From assembly GCA_021815535.1 (NCBI GenBank), contig JAKAGL010000024.1, forward strand, positions 1 to 16,779: a stretch of 16,779 nucleotides of DNA, given 5' to 3'. Both the position numbers and the translations under genes were made by a program. The notes under the pieces are model-generated. The model saw only the letters and a program-made list of their open reading frames with translations. It did no database searches and was not told the DNA's origin. The DNA is from a bacterium (GTDB lineage: Bacteria > Nitrospinota_A > UBA7883 > JACRGQ01). Below are positions 6,222 to 14,611 of the stretch, in pieces (positions within the stretch are counted from its first letter, which is position 1; each line of letters begins with the position of its first letter).

Positions 6222-7391
6222 ATGAAGAAAGCGCTTGTTATCGGCGTCATCGCACTCCTCGTGGCGGGCGGGGGCTACTACGGATATCGTCACCGGGGAA
6301 CCAACGGACAGGAGTATAAAACCGCGAAAATTGAACGCGGGCCGCTGCGTTCCTCGGTGACCGCAACCGGCACGGTGAATCCTGTCGTTTCAGTCATGGT
6401 CGGCACTCAGGTATCCGGACGCATTAGCGCGCTTCACGCCGATTTCAACTCACTAGTGAAGCGGGGTGATCTGCTGGCGGAGATCGACCCCACGTCTTTT
6501 GAAGCGCAGCTTGAACAGGCCCGTGCCAGCCTGGCCGTGGCGGCAGCCGCACGGGAAAAGGACAGTGCAGGCCTGGACGACGCCGAGCGGAACCGGCGGC
6601 GGACAAAAGAACTGTTCGATGCGCAGGTTGCGAGCCGCAGCGATCTGGATCAGGCGGAGACCAACCTGGAACTCGCCCGCGCCAGCCTTAACAGCGCGAA
6701 AGCCTCATGCCAGCAGGCGGAGGCCGCCGTTGCGGTGGCGTTAACGAACCTCAAGTACACAAGAATCCTGTCACCCGTCGATGGCACCGTGGTATCCCGC
6801 AACGTGGATGTAGGACAAACCGTTGCCGCAAGCTTCACCACCCCGACCCTCTTCAACATTGCGAAAGACCTTAAGCAGATGCAGATAGATACCGCCGTCA
6901 ACGAAGCGGACATCGGCCGTGTCAATATGGATCAGCCGGTGGAATTCACCGTTGACGCCTATGGCGAAACCATTTTCAAGGGGGTCGTGCAGCAGATACG
7001 CATTTCCCCGGCGGTGGTGCAAAACGTAGTTACCTATGATGTGGTGGTGCGGGTGGAGAATCCCGAACTGAAGCTCAAGCCCGGCATGACGGCCAACGTG
7101 AACATCATCACCGAAACGCGCGATGGGGTGCTGAAGGTGCCGAATGGAGCGCTCCGTTTCAGGCCCAAGACAACCGAAAAAGAACACTCGAAGGAAAACC
7201 AGCCCCTTCACGGCAGCGGCATCTATATACTGGCTGAGGGGGGGCCGCGCCGTATCGCGGTGAAGACCGGCATCAGCGACGGCAGCTTTACGGAAGTCAC
7301 CGGCACCGACCTGAAAGAGGGCGCGGAAGTCATCGTGGATGCCATGGCGCAAAAAGCGAAAAGCGAACAGCGCGGCCACCGGCTCTTTTGA
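6222..7391 (+). CDS. macA: MacA-like periplasmic adaptor (membrane fusion protein)
   Basis: This 389-residue adaptor is anchored by an N-terminal hydrophobic segment (3-21). It would link the MacB-type ABC transporter encoded next to an outer-membrane channel. The order of parts is typical. A first lipoyl half lies at 53-92 (VSGRISALHADFNSLVKRGDLL). A long alpha-hairpin rich in Ala, Gln and Arg spans about 93-178. The second lipoyl half is at 179-215 (TRILSPVDGTV). A beta-barrel spans 216-300, including TYDVVVRVENPELKLKPGMTA, and a membrane-proximal domain runs to 385. I chose ATG 6222 because AAGGA (6210-6214) precedes it by 7 bases and the product begins MKK. ATG 6201 (seven more residues) is possible from a near-leaderless transcript. 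Substrate cannot be read from the sequence. No TolC-like gene is in the window. Confidence 0.88.
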   Translation: MKKALVIGVIALLVAGGGYYGYRHRGTNGQEYKTAKIERGPLRSSVTATGTVNPVVSVMVGTQVSGRISALHADFNSLVKRGDLLAEIDPTSFEAQLEQARASLAVAAAAREKDSAGLDDAERNRRRTKELFDAQVASRSDLDQAETNLELARASLNSAKASCQQAEAAVAVALTNLKYTRILSPVDGTVVSRNVDVGQTVAASFTTPTLFNIAKDLKQMQIDTAVNEADIGRVNMDQPVEFTVDAYGETIFKGVVQQIRISPAVVQNVVTYDVVVRVENPELKLKPGMTANVNIITETRDGVLKVPNGALRFRPKTTEKEHSKENQPLHGSGIYILAEGGPRRIAVKTGISDGSFTEVTGTDLKEGAEVIVDAMAQKAKSEQRGHRLF

Positions 7392-7430
7392 CCTGACTGT
7401 GCCAAACAACCGGAATCGGAGTTAAGCCCT

Positions 7431-8126
7431 ATGCCGCTTATTCGGCTGTCGAACATCACCAAGATATACGGGGCGGAAAACAAGAACCCCTTCACGGCGC
7501 TAGCCGGTATATCGCTCCAGATCGAGGCGGGCGAATTTGTCGCCATCATGGGTTCCTCCGGCTCCGGCAAATCGACGCTCATGCACATTCTTGGCTGCCT
7601 TGATACGCCCAGCGGCGGCACCTACCATCTCAACGGCGAGGATGTGAGCCGCCTTTCGGGCGACCGCCTGGCCCTTACCCGTAACAAAAATATCGGCTTT
7701 GTTTTTCAGGGTTTCAACTTGATCCCCCGTACCAGCGCGCTTGAAAACGTGGAATTGCCGATGATGTACAACGGCACATCCGCCGCCGACCGCCATAACC
7801 GGGCCCGTGAGGCGCTAGAGCGCATGGGGCTTACCGGGTGGGAAAATAACCGGCCCAACCAGCTTTCCGGCGGCCAGCAGCAGCGTGTGGCCATCGCCCG
7901 CGCCATCGTCAACAACGCGCCGTTGATGCTGGCCGACGAGCCTACCGGCAATCTTGATTCAAAGACCAGCGCTGAAATCATGGAGTTGTTCGTCCGTCTC
8001 AACCGCGAAGAGAAGAAGACCATCATCATAGTCACGCACGAAGCCGATATCGCCGCCTACAGCCGCCGCGTCATCCGGGTGCGCGACGGCCTCATCATGG
8101 CCGATGACCGCAAGGACACGGCGTGA
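7431..8126 (+). CDS. macB: MacB-type ABC transporter ATPase
   Basis: This 231-residue nucleotide-binding protein has Walker A GSSGSGKST (41-49), Q-loop Gln93 in FVFQGFNLIPR, signature LSGGQQQRV (145-153), Walker B LMLADEPTGNLD (165-176) and switch His203. These are the hallmarks of the LolD/MacB/FtsE subfamily. It powers the permease encoded directly after it. In E. coli MacB this domain and the permease are one polypeptide, while here they are two genes overlapping by four bases (GTGA). That layout is common outside Enterobacteria and is not a frameshift. GGAG (7418-7421) precedes the ATG by 9 bases. It lies 39 bases after macA and is surely in the same operon. Confidence 0.92.
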   Translation: MPLIRLSNITKIYGAENKNPFTALAGISLQIEAGEFVAIMGSSGSGKSTLMHILGCLDTPSGGTYHLNGEDVSRLSGDRLALTRNKNIGFVFQGFNLIPRTSALENVELPMMYNGTSAADRHNRAREALERMGLTGWENNRPNQLSGGQQQRVAIARAIVNNAPLMLADEPTGNLDSKTSAEIMELFVRLNREEKKTIIIVTHEADIAAYSRRVIRVRDGLIMADDRKDTA

Positions 8127-9352
8127 TAAACATCGGCGTTACCACAAAGATATCGCTGCGGGCGTTGCTCGTGAATAAAATGCGCTCGTTCCTCACCATG
8201 CTCGGCATCATTATCGGCGTCGGATCCGTCATCGCCCTCATGGCTGTAGGCACCGGTGCGGGCCAAAAAATGAGCGATCAGGTTGCCTCTATGGGCACTA
8301 ATCTGCTGATGGTCTTTTCCGGCAGCGCCACCAGCGGCGGGCAGCGGATGGGCGCCGGCACACAGATGACCCTCAGCCTTTCCGACGCGGAAGCAATGCG
8401 GAAAGAACTAAGCGCCGTGCAGGAAGCCGCCCCGTTCGTCAATGGCGTGGCGCAGGTGCTGTACGGCAACCAGAATTGGTCCACCATTATCCAGGGAACC
8501 ACTCCGCCGGTATTTGAGATCCGCGATTGGACGGTGACTGCCGGCCGCCCCTTTTCCTGGGAAGACGTGCGGAGCGCCACCAAGGTCTGCCTGCTTGGCA
8601 CAACGGTGGTTGAAAACCTCTTTGGCGGCATCGACCCGGTGGGGAAGGTCATCAAGATCAAGAACGTCCCCTTTACCGTCATCGGCATCCTGGACAAAAA
8701 AGGGGAATCGCTTGACGGGCGCGACCAGGACGATACCATTTACATGCCGGTCACCACAGCCCAAAAAAAGGTGCTGGGGGGATTGCCGGGGGAATACGTC
8801 CGCATCATATTTGTAAAAGCCAAAAGCTTCGACCAACTCGACGTAGCCGAGGAACAGATCAACGCGTTGCTCCGGCAACGCCATCACATCGGCCCGAAGC
8901 AGGATGATGACTTCACGGTCCGGAACCTTACCCAGATACTTCAATCCGCCGAACAGATGGTTGGCATCATCAGCCTGCTGCTGACCGCAATTGCCTCGGT
9001 GTCTTTACTGGTTGGGGGCATCGGCATCATGAACATCATGCTGGTTTCCGTGACCGAACGGACAAAGGAAATCGGTATCCGCATGGCGGTGGGCGCACGC
9101 GCGAGCGACATCCAATTCCAGTTCCTCATCGAGGCGCTTTCGCTTTCCCTTATTGGCGGAACGATCGGCATCGTGCTGGGGATCACCTTGTCGCAGGTTA
9201 TTTCCTACTTCGCCAACTGGCCGGCCATCATCACCCCGGCCTCCATCCTGCTCGCCTTCGGCTTTTCCAGCGGGGTGGGCCTCTTCTTCGGTTATTACCC
9301 CGCATACAAGGCGTCAAAGCTCAATCCGATAGACGCTTTGAGGTACGAATAA
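8123..9352 (+). CDS. macB: MacB-type ABC transporter permease
   Basis: This 409-residue inner-membrane protein has the type VII (MacB/FtsX) fold. It has one transmembrane helix near 22-43 and a large periplasmic core (about 45-275). Three C-terminal helices follow at about 280-306, 336-362 and 370-392, the FtsX domain. Characteristic stretches are LLVGGIGIMNIMLVSVTERT (295-314) and EIGIRMAVGAR (316-326). The C-terminus ends in PIDALRYE, as in many family members. It starts at GTG 8123, overlapping the stop of the ATPase gene. Such mechanotransmission transporters move substrates from periplasm to outside through MacA and an outer-membrane channel. Candidate substrates in the family include macrolides, peptides, haem precursors and lipopeptides. 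Which applies here is unknown. Confidence 0.92.
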   Translation: MINIGVTTKISLRALLVNKMRSFLTMLGIIIGVGSVIALMAVGTGAGQKMSDQVASMGTNLLMVFSGSATSGGQRMGAGTQMTLSLSDAEAMRKELSAVQEAAPFVNGVAQVLYGNQNWSTIIQGTTPPVFEIRDWTVTAGRPFSWEDVRSATKVCLLGTTVVENLFGGIDPVGKVIKIKNVPFTVIGILDKKGESLDGRDQDDTIYMPVTTAQKKVLGGLPGEYVRIIFVKAKSFDQLDVAEEQINALLRQRHHIGPKQDDDFTVRNLTQILQSAEQMVGIISLLLTAIASVSLLVGGIGIMNIMLVSVTERTKEIGIRMAVGARASDIQFQFLIEALSLSLIGGTIGIVLGITLSQVISYFANWPAIITPASILLAFGFSSGVGLFFGYYPAYKASKLNPIDALRYE

Positions 9353-9441
9353 CCCGTCCGCACCGCCGCTGTTTTGGCCCTTGCCCGCCGCGCATAAAGA
9401 ATCTACACTGAGTTCAACAAACGCATCTGAGGTACGAATAA
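9339..9441 (+). repeat. 14-bp direct repeat bracketing the macB-permease/LolA-like gap
   Basis: TGAGGTACGAATAA occurs at 9339-9352 and again at 9428-9441, 89 bases apart. The first copy encodes the last residues and stop of the MacB permease. In the second, GAGGT serves as the ribosome-binding motif and the last A is the first base of the start codon of the next gene. This looks like a small tandem duplication that supplied translation signals. Confidence 0.75.
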
Positions 9442-10193
9442 TGAACCCTTTCATGCTTGTACTGCTGGCGGCATTGCTCCTCCCCTTTCCCGCCGCCGCC
9501 GAAACGCCGCGCGAAAAGGCGGCCCGCATCCTCAACAGCATTGACGATATGTGGCGCGGCGAGTCATCGCACGGCATCATGCTGATGCACGTGAAAACGC
9601 GCAATTACTCACGCAACCTCAAGATGGAAGGCTGGAGCAAAGGAAAAGACCGGTCGCTGGTCCGCATCGTCCTGCCACTGAAGGAAAAAGATACCGCCAC
9701 GTTAAAATCGGGCAACGACATCTTCACCTACCTGCCGCAGACCGACCGCACCATCCGCCTCACCAGCGGGATGATGATGGGCTCGTGGATGGGAAGCCAC
9801 TTCACCAACGATGATCTGGTGAAGGAATCCCGCATGCTGGACGATTATCACCCCGAGGTCACTTTCGAGGGGATGAGGGACGGCATGAACCTTATGGAAT
9901 TTACCTTGTTGCCAAAGCCGGAATCCGCTGTCGTCTGGGGCAAGATCATCCTTACCGTCAGGGACGAGAAAATACCGGTACGGGAACTATATTACGACGA
10001 GGACATGAACCTCGCGCGCAGTATGACCTTCACAGACCTGAAAAACTTCAGCGGCCGTATAATACCCGCCGTATTGAAAGTGGTGCCGGCCGACAAGCCG
10101 GATGAATACACTGAAATAGTGCACGAATCTCTGGAATTCAACGTGCCGCTCCGCGACGATCTGTTCTCCCTCGCCTCGCTGAGGAAAAAATAG
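9441..10193 (+). CDS. LolA-like periplasmic protein (outer-membrane lipoprotein-sorting family)
   Basis: This 250-residue protein has a signal peptide (1-20, cleavage after PFPAAA). The mature part matches the LolA-like family often annotated as outer membrane lipoprotein-sorting protein. Markers are EGWSKGKDRSLVRI (63-76), the KEKDTATLK stretch (81-89), YLPQTDRTIRL (97-107) and GSWMGSHFTNDDLVKESR (114-131). The fold expected is a half-open beta-barrel that shields an acyl chain. In known genomes such proteins sit beside FtsX/LolE-like permeases, as here. It could carry a lipid or lipoprotein from the following permeases towards the outer membrane. ATG 9441 was chosen over upstream in-frame codons because GAGGT (9429-9433) precedes it by 7 bases and the signal peptide then starts properly. 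The stop is immediately followed by the next ATG. It is not the housekeeping LolA by sequence motifs, so no symbol is given. Confidence 0.85.
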   Translation: MNPFMLVLLAALLLPFPAAAETPREKAARILNSIDDMWRGESSHGIMLMHVKTRNYSRNLKMEGWSKGKDRSLVRIVLPLKEKDTATLKSGNDIFTYLPQTDRTIRLTSGMMMGSWMGSHFTNDDLVKESRMLDDYHPEVTFEGMRDGMNLMEFTLLPKPESAVVWGKIILTVRDEKIPVRELYYDEDMNLARSMTFTDLKNFSGRIIPAVLKVVPADKPDEYTEIVHESLEFNVPLRDDLFSLASLRKK

Positions 10194-11414
10194 ATGAGGA
10201 TCATCCCGATGGCGTTGCGCAACATCAGCCGCAAGCGGGTGCGCAGCGCCATTACCATCGGCTCGATGGCCTTCGCGGGGTTCATCATGCTTTTCTTCGC
10301 CGCCTTGGGGCAGGGATTGCTGTATACGATGGAGCAAAACGCCGTCGGAGTATATCTGGGAGACATCCAGATACACGCCCCCGGCTACCTCGGCGACCCC
10401 GATCTGTACACCCGGGTGCCGGATCCCAATGAACTCGTGGCCAAACTGAAAGCGGCAGGCTTCAACGCCACGCCACGCCTTTTCGGTTTCGGCCTCGCGG
10501 CGGCCAGCGGCACTTCCGCGGGGATATGGATGCGGGGTGTCGATCTGATAAATGAGCCGAAAGTAACGATGATCGACCGTCAAGTGATGGAAGGCGCCTG
10601 GCTTTCGGCGGATAAGCCAAAGAACGTGGTTATCGGCAAAAAATTGGCCCACACCCTCGGCGTTAAACTGGGCAGCGAGATCGTTGTGGTCAGCCAAGCC
10701 GCCGACGGCTCCATGGCCAATGATATTTACTTCGTACGCGGTATCCTCAAAAGCGTGGGAGACGCGATCGACCAGGGCGGGTTCCTCATGGTCGATACCG
10801 AATTCCGCCGCCTGATGGGGGTCACGGAAGGAACGCACGAGATCGCCGTGACGCGCGTGAACAAAGATCGCGACTTGTCCGAAGCGGCCCGCACCGTGGC
10901 CGCGCTGGCGCCGGGGATGGAGGTCAAGGACTGGCGCCAGCTGCAACCGGTGCTGGCCAAGATGATCGACGTAATGGATACCTCGCTCCTCTTCATGCTT
11001 TTCATCGCCTACTCCGCCGTCGGCATGGTCATTCTTAACGCCATGCTGATGAACGTCTTTGAACGTATACGCGAATTCGGCGTCATGAAGGCCATTGGCG
11101 TCACTCCGCCGCAGGTCTTTTCCCTTATCATGGCCGAAGCGATGCTGGAGGCGGTGATCGCAAACGTATTGGCGCTCGGCGCCGGCATTCCGGTGGTGCG
11201 CCATTTTGAGAAACACGGCATAGACCTCTCGTCCCTTTCTTCCGGCGCGTCACTCGCCGGCATGGCGTTTGACCCGATCTGGTACTGCAAACTGACCGCA
11301 AGAACGCTTACCATGCCGGTCTGGTTCATGTTTGTCATGGTACTGGCGGCCGTCATCTATCCGGCGCTGAAGGCCGCCCTGCTCAAACCGCTGGAAGCTC
11401 TCCACCACCAGTGA
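10194..11414 (+). CDS. FtsX/LolE-like ABC permease, copy 1 (divergent)
   Basis: This 406-residue inner-membrane permease has one helix at about 17-42, a periplasmic domain (about 45-258), then three helices at about 263-290, 308-334 and 372-394. The FtsX-domain hallmark EFGVMKAIGV (294-303) follows the second helix. The segment GDIQIHAPGYLGDPD (56-70) corresponds to GHVTIEPAGY in the next gene, so this is a distant paralogue of the two permeases downstream. The ATG follows the LolA-like stop with no gap (TAGATG). The tight coupling supports a shared job of extracting a substrate from the outer leaflet of the inner membrane and passing it to the LolA-like protein. The sequence does not show whether it pairs with itself or with another permease. 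Confidence 0.88.
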   Translation: MRIIPMALRNISRKRVRSAITIGSMAFAGFIMLFFAALGQGLLYTMEQNAVGVYLGDIQIHAPGYLGDPDLYTRVPDPNELVAKLKAAGFNATPRLFGFGLAAASGTSAGIWMRGVDLINEPKVTMIDRQVMEGAWLSADKPKNVVIGKKLAHTLGVKLGSEIVVVSQAADGSMANDIYFVRGILKSVGDAIDQGGFLMVDTEFRRLMGVTEGTHEIAVTRVNKDRDLSEAARTVAALAPGMEVKDWRQLQPVLAKMIDVMDTSLLFMLFIAYSAVGMVILNAMLMNVFERIREFGVMKAIGVTPPQVFSLIMAEAMLEAVIANVLALGAGIPVVRHFEKHGIDLSSLSSGASLAGMAFDPIWYCKLTARTLTMPVWFMFVMVLAAVIYPALKAALLKPLEALHHQ

Positions 11415-11418
11415 TGCC

Positions 11419-12651
11419 ATGATGTGGCGGTTGGCATGGCGGAACCTTCTGCGGCGGCGCAGACGCACCCTGCTTACGGCCCTTTCGGTGGCGACCGGTT
11501 TGTGGGTCACCCTTTTATTCACCGGCATTGCCAATCACAACTGGGACAACATGGTGAACACCAGCGCAAAGATGGGGCTTGGCCATGTGACGATTGAACC
11601 GGCCGGATACCTGCAAAGCCCATCGGCAAACAAACGGTTCACCGCCGACGCGAAACTGCTTTCGATCACGGAGGCATTGCCAAACGTCACCCGCGCCATT
11701 CCGCGCATCATGGCGGAAGGCATGATCGCCACGGCAACTAAAAGCGTGGGAGGGAGCATTATCGGCATTGATCCCGCGCGGGAAACAGCCGAGCATAACT
11801 TCTTCCTGAGATCGCTCGCCACCGGCCGTCTGTTCCATACCGCCGATGAACCGGGAGTCATGGTGGGTATACGATTGGCGGAGAAACTGAACCTCAAGCT
11901 GGGAAAGAAGCTGGTCTACACTGCCGCGGATGTGCACGGCAATATCGTGAGCGACCTGGCCCGCGTCACCGGCATTTTCCAGACCGGTGTGGAAGCGGTC
12001 GATGGCGGAGTCATCCTGCTTCCACTCGAAAAACTTCGCCACATGCTGGGCTACTCGGATAACGAAGCTACGCTGGTTGCCGTATTTCTGAACGACCAGC
12101 GGCGGGCATCTGAAGTTCGCACCGCCATCATTGCCCAGGCCTTTCCCGGCACCGAAACATGGACATGGAGTGAAACCCAAACAGAGATCGCTGGCATGAT
12201 AACCATCGATCACATATCCCACCTTTTTTTCCAGTTCTTCATCGGCTTGCTGGTGGCGGCGGGCATTCTTGACACCATCCTGATGAGCGTACTGGAACGC
12301 AAACGCGAGTTCGGCGTGATGCTGGCGGTCGGCTCATCCCCCCTATTTCTTTTCCGGCTGGTGTTGACGGAATCGTTCTTCATCGGGTTGCTGGGGCTGA
12401 TGCTGGGCGTGGTGGTCAATTCGCCGTTTTACATCTACCTCAGCCGCTGGGGATACAATCTCGGCTCGCTCCTGCCGGAGGGGTATGACCTCAGCCGTGT
12501 GCCCCTGGATCCGGTCATGCGGGTAATCTACTATCCCGCGGATGTGGCCGGCATCGCCGCCGCGATTTTCGGTTTGGCATTGCTGGCGGGCCTTTACCCC
12601 GCGTGGAAAGCCAGCCGCCTGCCGCCGGTGGAAAGCATACGGAGCGCTTGA
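11419..12651 (+). CDS. FtsX/LolE-like ABC permease, copy 2
   Basis: This 410-residue permease starts with an arginine-rich cytosolic stretch (LLRRRRRTLL, 10-19). One helix follows at about 18-38, then a periplasmic domain with SAKMGLGHVTIEPAGY (49-64) and TKSVGGSIIGIDPA (107-120), and three helices at about 267-291, 312-336 and 371-394. Residues 276-305, which include LLVAAGILDTILMSVLER, are almost the same as in the next gene, so the pair is a tandem duplication. It starts 4 bases after the preceding stop. Two adjacent ATGs (11419 and 11422) are possible, and neither has a strong ribosome-binding site, so coupling to the preceding gene is likely. It is predicted to work with the LolD-like ATPase at 13916. 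Confidence 0.88.
   Translation: MMWRLAWRNLLRRRRRTLLTALSVATGLWVTLLFTGIANHNWDNMVNTSAKMGLGHVTIEPAGYLQSPSANKRFTADAKLLSITEALPNVTRAIPRIMAEGMIATATKSVGGSIIGIDPARETAEHNFFLRSLATGRLFHTADEPGVMVGIRLAEKLNLKLGKKLVYTAADVHGNIVSDLARVTGIFQTGVEAVDGGVILLPLEKLRHMLGYSDNEATLVAVFLNDQRRASEVRTAIIAQAFPGTETWTWSETQTEIAGMITIDHISHLFFQFFIGLLVAAGILDTILMSVLERKREFGVMLAVGSSPLFLFRLVLTESFFIGLLGLMLGVVVNSPFYIYLSRWGYNLGSLLPEGYDLSRVPLDPVMRVIYYPADVAGIAAAIFGLALLAGLYPAWKASRLPPVESIRSA
12274..12304 (+). repeat. 31-bp exact repeat shared by permease copies 2 and 3 (first copy)
   Basis: An identical 31-base stretch occurs here and at 13526-13556, 1252 bases apart, in the codons for T-I-L-M-S-V-L-E-R-K. The surrounding sequence differs at many third positions, so this is the best-preserved DNA of the duplication. 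It fits strong selection on the FtsX coupling region, or gene conversion. Confidence 0.8.
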
Positions 12652-12652
12652 G

Positions 12653-13903
12653 ATGAACGGCATGAAGCGGCACTTCAGCATGGCGTGGCGCAACATTATG
12701 CGCCGCCGTCGGCGCACCCTTATCACCGCGGCTACCGTCGCCGGAGGACTGCTCATCTCACTCACGTTCACCGGCACGGCGGACTGGAGTTATGCCAATA
12801 TGATCGATACCAGCGCCAAGATGGGCTACGGCCACGTAACGGTCGCGCCGCGGGATTATTTTGAAAGCCCCACCATCAACAAACGGATACACAACTGCGA
12901 TGCCATCCGCGAGACCGTTTTGCGTGACGGCGGTGTGGTCGACGCCGTGGTGCGCATTTTTGGCCAGGGGATGTTCGCCACCGCCTCGAAAAGCGTGGGA
13001 GGCACAATGATCGGCATCGACCCGGCCCATGATTCGGCTCAACGCAACGTTTTCATCAGTGCGCTGAAGGAAGGCAAGCTTTTCACAGGCGCGGACGACC
13101 CCGAAGTGGTGATCGGGATGAAGCTGGCGGAAAAACTCAATCTCCATATCGGCAAAAAACTTATTTACACCAGCGCCGATATCAATGGCGAAATATTCAG
13201 CGGCATGGCCCGCGTTGGCGGCATTTTCCGCACCGGCGCCGAAACCGTGGATGGCGGGGTTATCCTTTTGCCCATCGACCGCCTCCGCCATGCCCTGCAT
13301 TACGGTCCGCAGGATGCCACGCTGATTGCGGCGTTTATCGACGATCAGCGCCGCGCCCCCGAAATAAGCAGCCGCCTCGCAACCCGCTTGAGGCTAAAGA
13401 ACGCCGAAATCCTGCCGTGGCCGCAAACGCAGGCCGAACTGGCCGGTCTCATCTCCATCGACCATGCGTCCAACGTTCTGTACCAGTTCTTCGTGGGCCT
13501 GTTGGTGGCGGCGGGAATACTGGATACCATCCTGATGAGCGTACTGGAACGCAAACACGAATTCGGTGTTATGCTCGCCGTGGGGATGGATCCAAAAAAG
13601 TTGTTCCTCCTCGTACTTGCCGAATCGTTCTACATCGGCGTGCTGGGGCTGGTCATCGGCGGCCTCATCGCCGTGCCATGGTACTGGTTCATGCACCAAA
13701 CTGGCATCGACCTCGCAAGCTATATACCCGAAGGATACGACGCGGGGGGCGTGCCGCTGGAAACGGTGCTTAAAATGCGGTTATATTGGGAAAGCTTGGT
13801 TGTCATCATGGCCGGTGTTTTTTCACTGACGCTTGCCGCCGGGTTGTACCCGGCCTGGAAAGCCAGCCGGATACCGCCGGTGGAAAGCATGCGCGGCATT
13901 TAA
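12653..13903 (+). CDS. FtsX/LolE-like ABC permease, copy 3
   Basis: This 416-residue permease is the close paralogue of the preceding one. It shares the arginine-rich start (IMRRRRRTLI), SAKMGYGHVTVAPRDYF, SKSVGGTMIGIDPA, DGGVILLP, GLLVAAGILDTILMSVLERK and the C-terminal LYPAWKASR-PPVES. Topology is the same: one helix, a periplasmic domain and three helices. ATG 12653 comes one base after the previous stop, and GGAG (12641-12644) lies 8 bases before it. The frame is open further upstream, but only within the preceding gene. Copies 2 and 3 could form a heterodimer analogous to LolC/LolE, with copy 1 in another pairing or role. The ATPase follows at once. Confidence 0.88.
   Translation: MNGMKRHFSMAWRNIMRRRRRTLITAATVAGGLLISLTFTGTADWSYANMIDTSAKMGYGHVTVAPRDYFESPTINKRIHNCDAIRETVLRDGGVVDAVVRIFGQGMFATASKSVGGTMIGIDPAHDSAQRNVFISALKEGKLFTGADDPEVVIGMKLAEKLNLHIGKKLIYTSADINGEIFSGMARVGGIFRTGAETVDGGVILLPIDRLRHALHYGPQDATLIAAFIDDQRRAPEISSRLATRLRLKNAEILPWPQTQAELAGLISIDHASNVLYQFFVGLLVAAGILDTILMSVLERKHEFGVMLAVGMDPKKLFLLVLAESFYIGVLGLVIGGLIAVPWYWFMHQTGIDLASYIPEGYDAGGVPLETVLKMRLYWESLVVIMAGVFSLTLAAGLYPAWKASRIPPVESMRGI
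13526..13556 (+). repeat. 31-bp exact repeat shared by permease copies 2 and 3 (second copy)
   Basis: Second copy of the 31-base identity described at 12274-12304. Just after it the two genes diverge at one residue, Arg in copy 2 and His in copy 3 (ERKREFGV against ERKHEFGV). Confidence 0.8.
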
Positions 13904-13915
13904 TTGGGGAATACC

Positions 13916-14611
13916 GTGGATAATGGGCCGATCATAAAATTGGAAAACGTCACCAAGGTTTACCATCAGGGAAAGATCAACGTGACCGCCATCGACGGTT
14001 TTAGCGTTGCGGTGGACAAAGGGGATTTCACCGCGCTCTGCGGCCCTTCCGGCAGCGGCAAAACCACCATCCTGAATATTGTCGGCGCGCTGGACGTGCC
14101 AACCGCCGGGCGCGTTACGCTGGAAGGAAACGATTTGGCAGATCTCAGCCGCACCGCGCTTTCAACCATGCGGCGTGACCGGATCGGCTTTGTTTTTCAG
14201 GCATACAACCTCATCCCGGTGCTCACCGCCTATGAAAACGCCGAGTTCGTTTTGGCCCTTCAGGGAATGCCCGAAAGAGAACGGCGCGCGCGCGTGATGG
14301 AGATGCTGAAAGAAGTCGGGTTGGAGGGATTGGAGAACCGCCGTCCGGAAGAACTCTCCGGCGGTCAACAACAACGGGTGGCGATAGCACGGGCGATGGT
14401 CACACAACCAGCCGTGATCTTAGCCGATGAGCCGACCGCCAATCTTGATTCGGCAACCGCCGCGTCGCTGCTTTCCATCATGGAACACCTCAACATCTCC
14501 CACGGCATCACGTTTCTGTTCTCGACGCATGACCAGCGTGTGATGGATCGTGCGCGCCGCATAATCACCCTGCGTGACGGCAAGTTGGCCGGAGACGAAC
14601 GGAAAGGATGA
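13916..14611 (+). CDS. LolD-like ABC transporter ATPase
   Basis: This 231-residue ATPase has Walker A GPSGSGKTT (43-51), Q-loop Gln95 in FVFQAYNLIP, signature LSGGQQQRV (147-155), Walker B VILADEPTANLD (167-178) and switch His205. It belongs to the LolD/MacB subfamily but is clearly distinct from the ATPase at 7431. As the only ATPase after three permeases it should drive some or all of them. I prefer the GTG start at 13916 because GGGGA (13907-13911) lies about 5 bases upstream. An in-frame TTG at 13904, directly after the previous stop, would add four residues but lacks a ribosome-binding site. Its stop overlaps the ATG of the beta-barrel gene. Confidence 0.9.
   Translation: MDNGPIIKLENVTKVYHQGKINVTAIDGFSVAVDKGDFTALCGPSGSGKTTILNIVGALDVPTAGRVTLEGNDLADLSRTALSTMRRDRIGFVFQAYNLIPVLTAYENAEFVLALQGMPERERRARVMEMLKEVGLEGLENRRPEELSGGQQQRVAIARAMVTQPAVILADEPTANLDSATAASLLSIMEHLNISHGITFLFSTHDQRVMDRARRIITLRDGKLAGDERKG

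Noticed and set aside
7431..9352. Possible frameshift splitting a fused macB gene
   Set aside because: Both products are complete, with a normal permease N-terminus and a GTGA stop/start overlap. Separate ATPase and permease genes are common in this family.
12542..12652. A 37-residue upstream extension of permease copy 3
   Set aside because: It lies wholly within copy 2 in another frame and is not hydrophobic in the family pattern. ATG 12653 has GGAG at a good distance and aligns with the copy 2 start.
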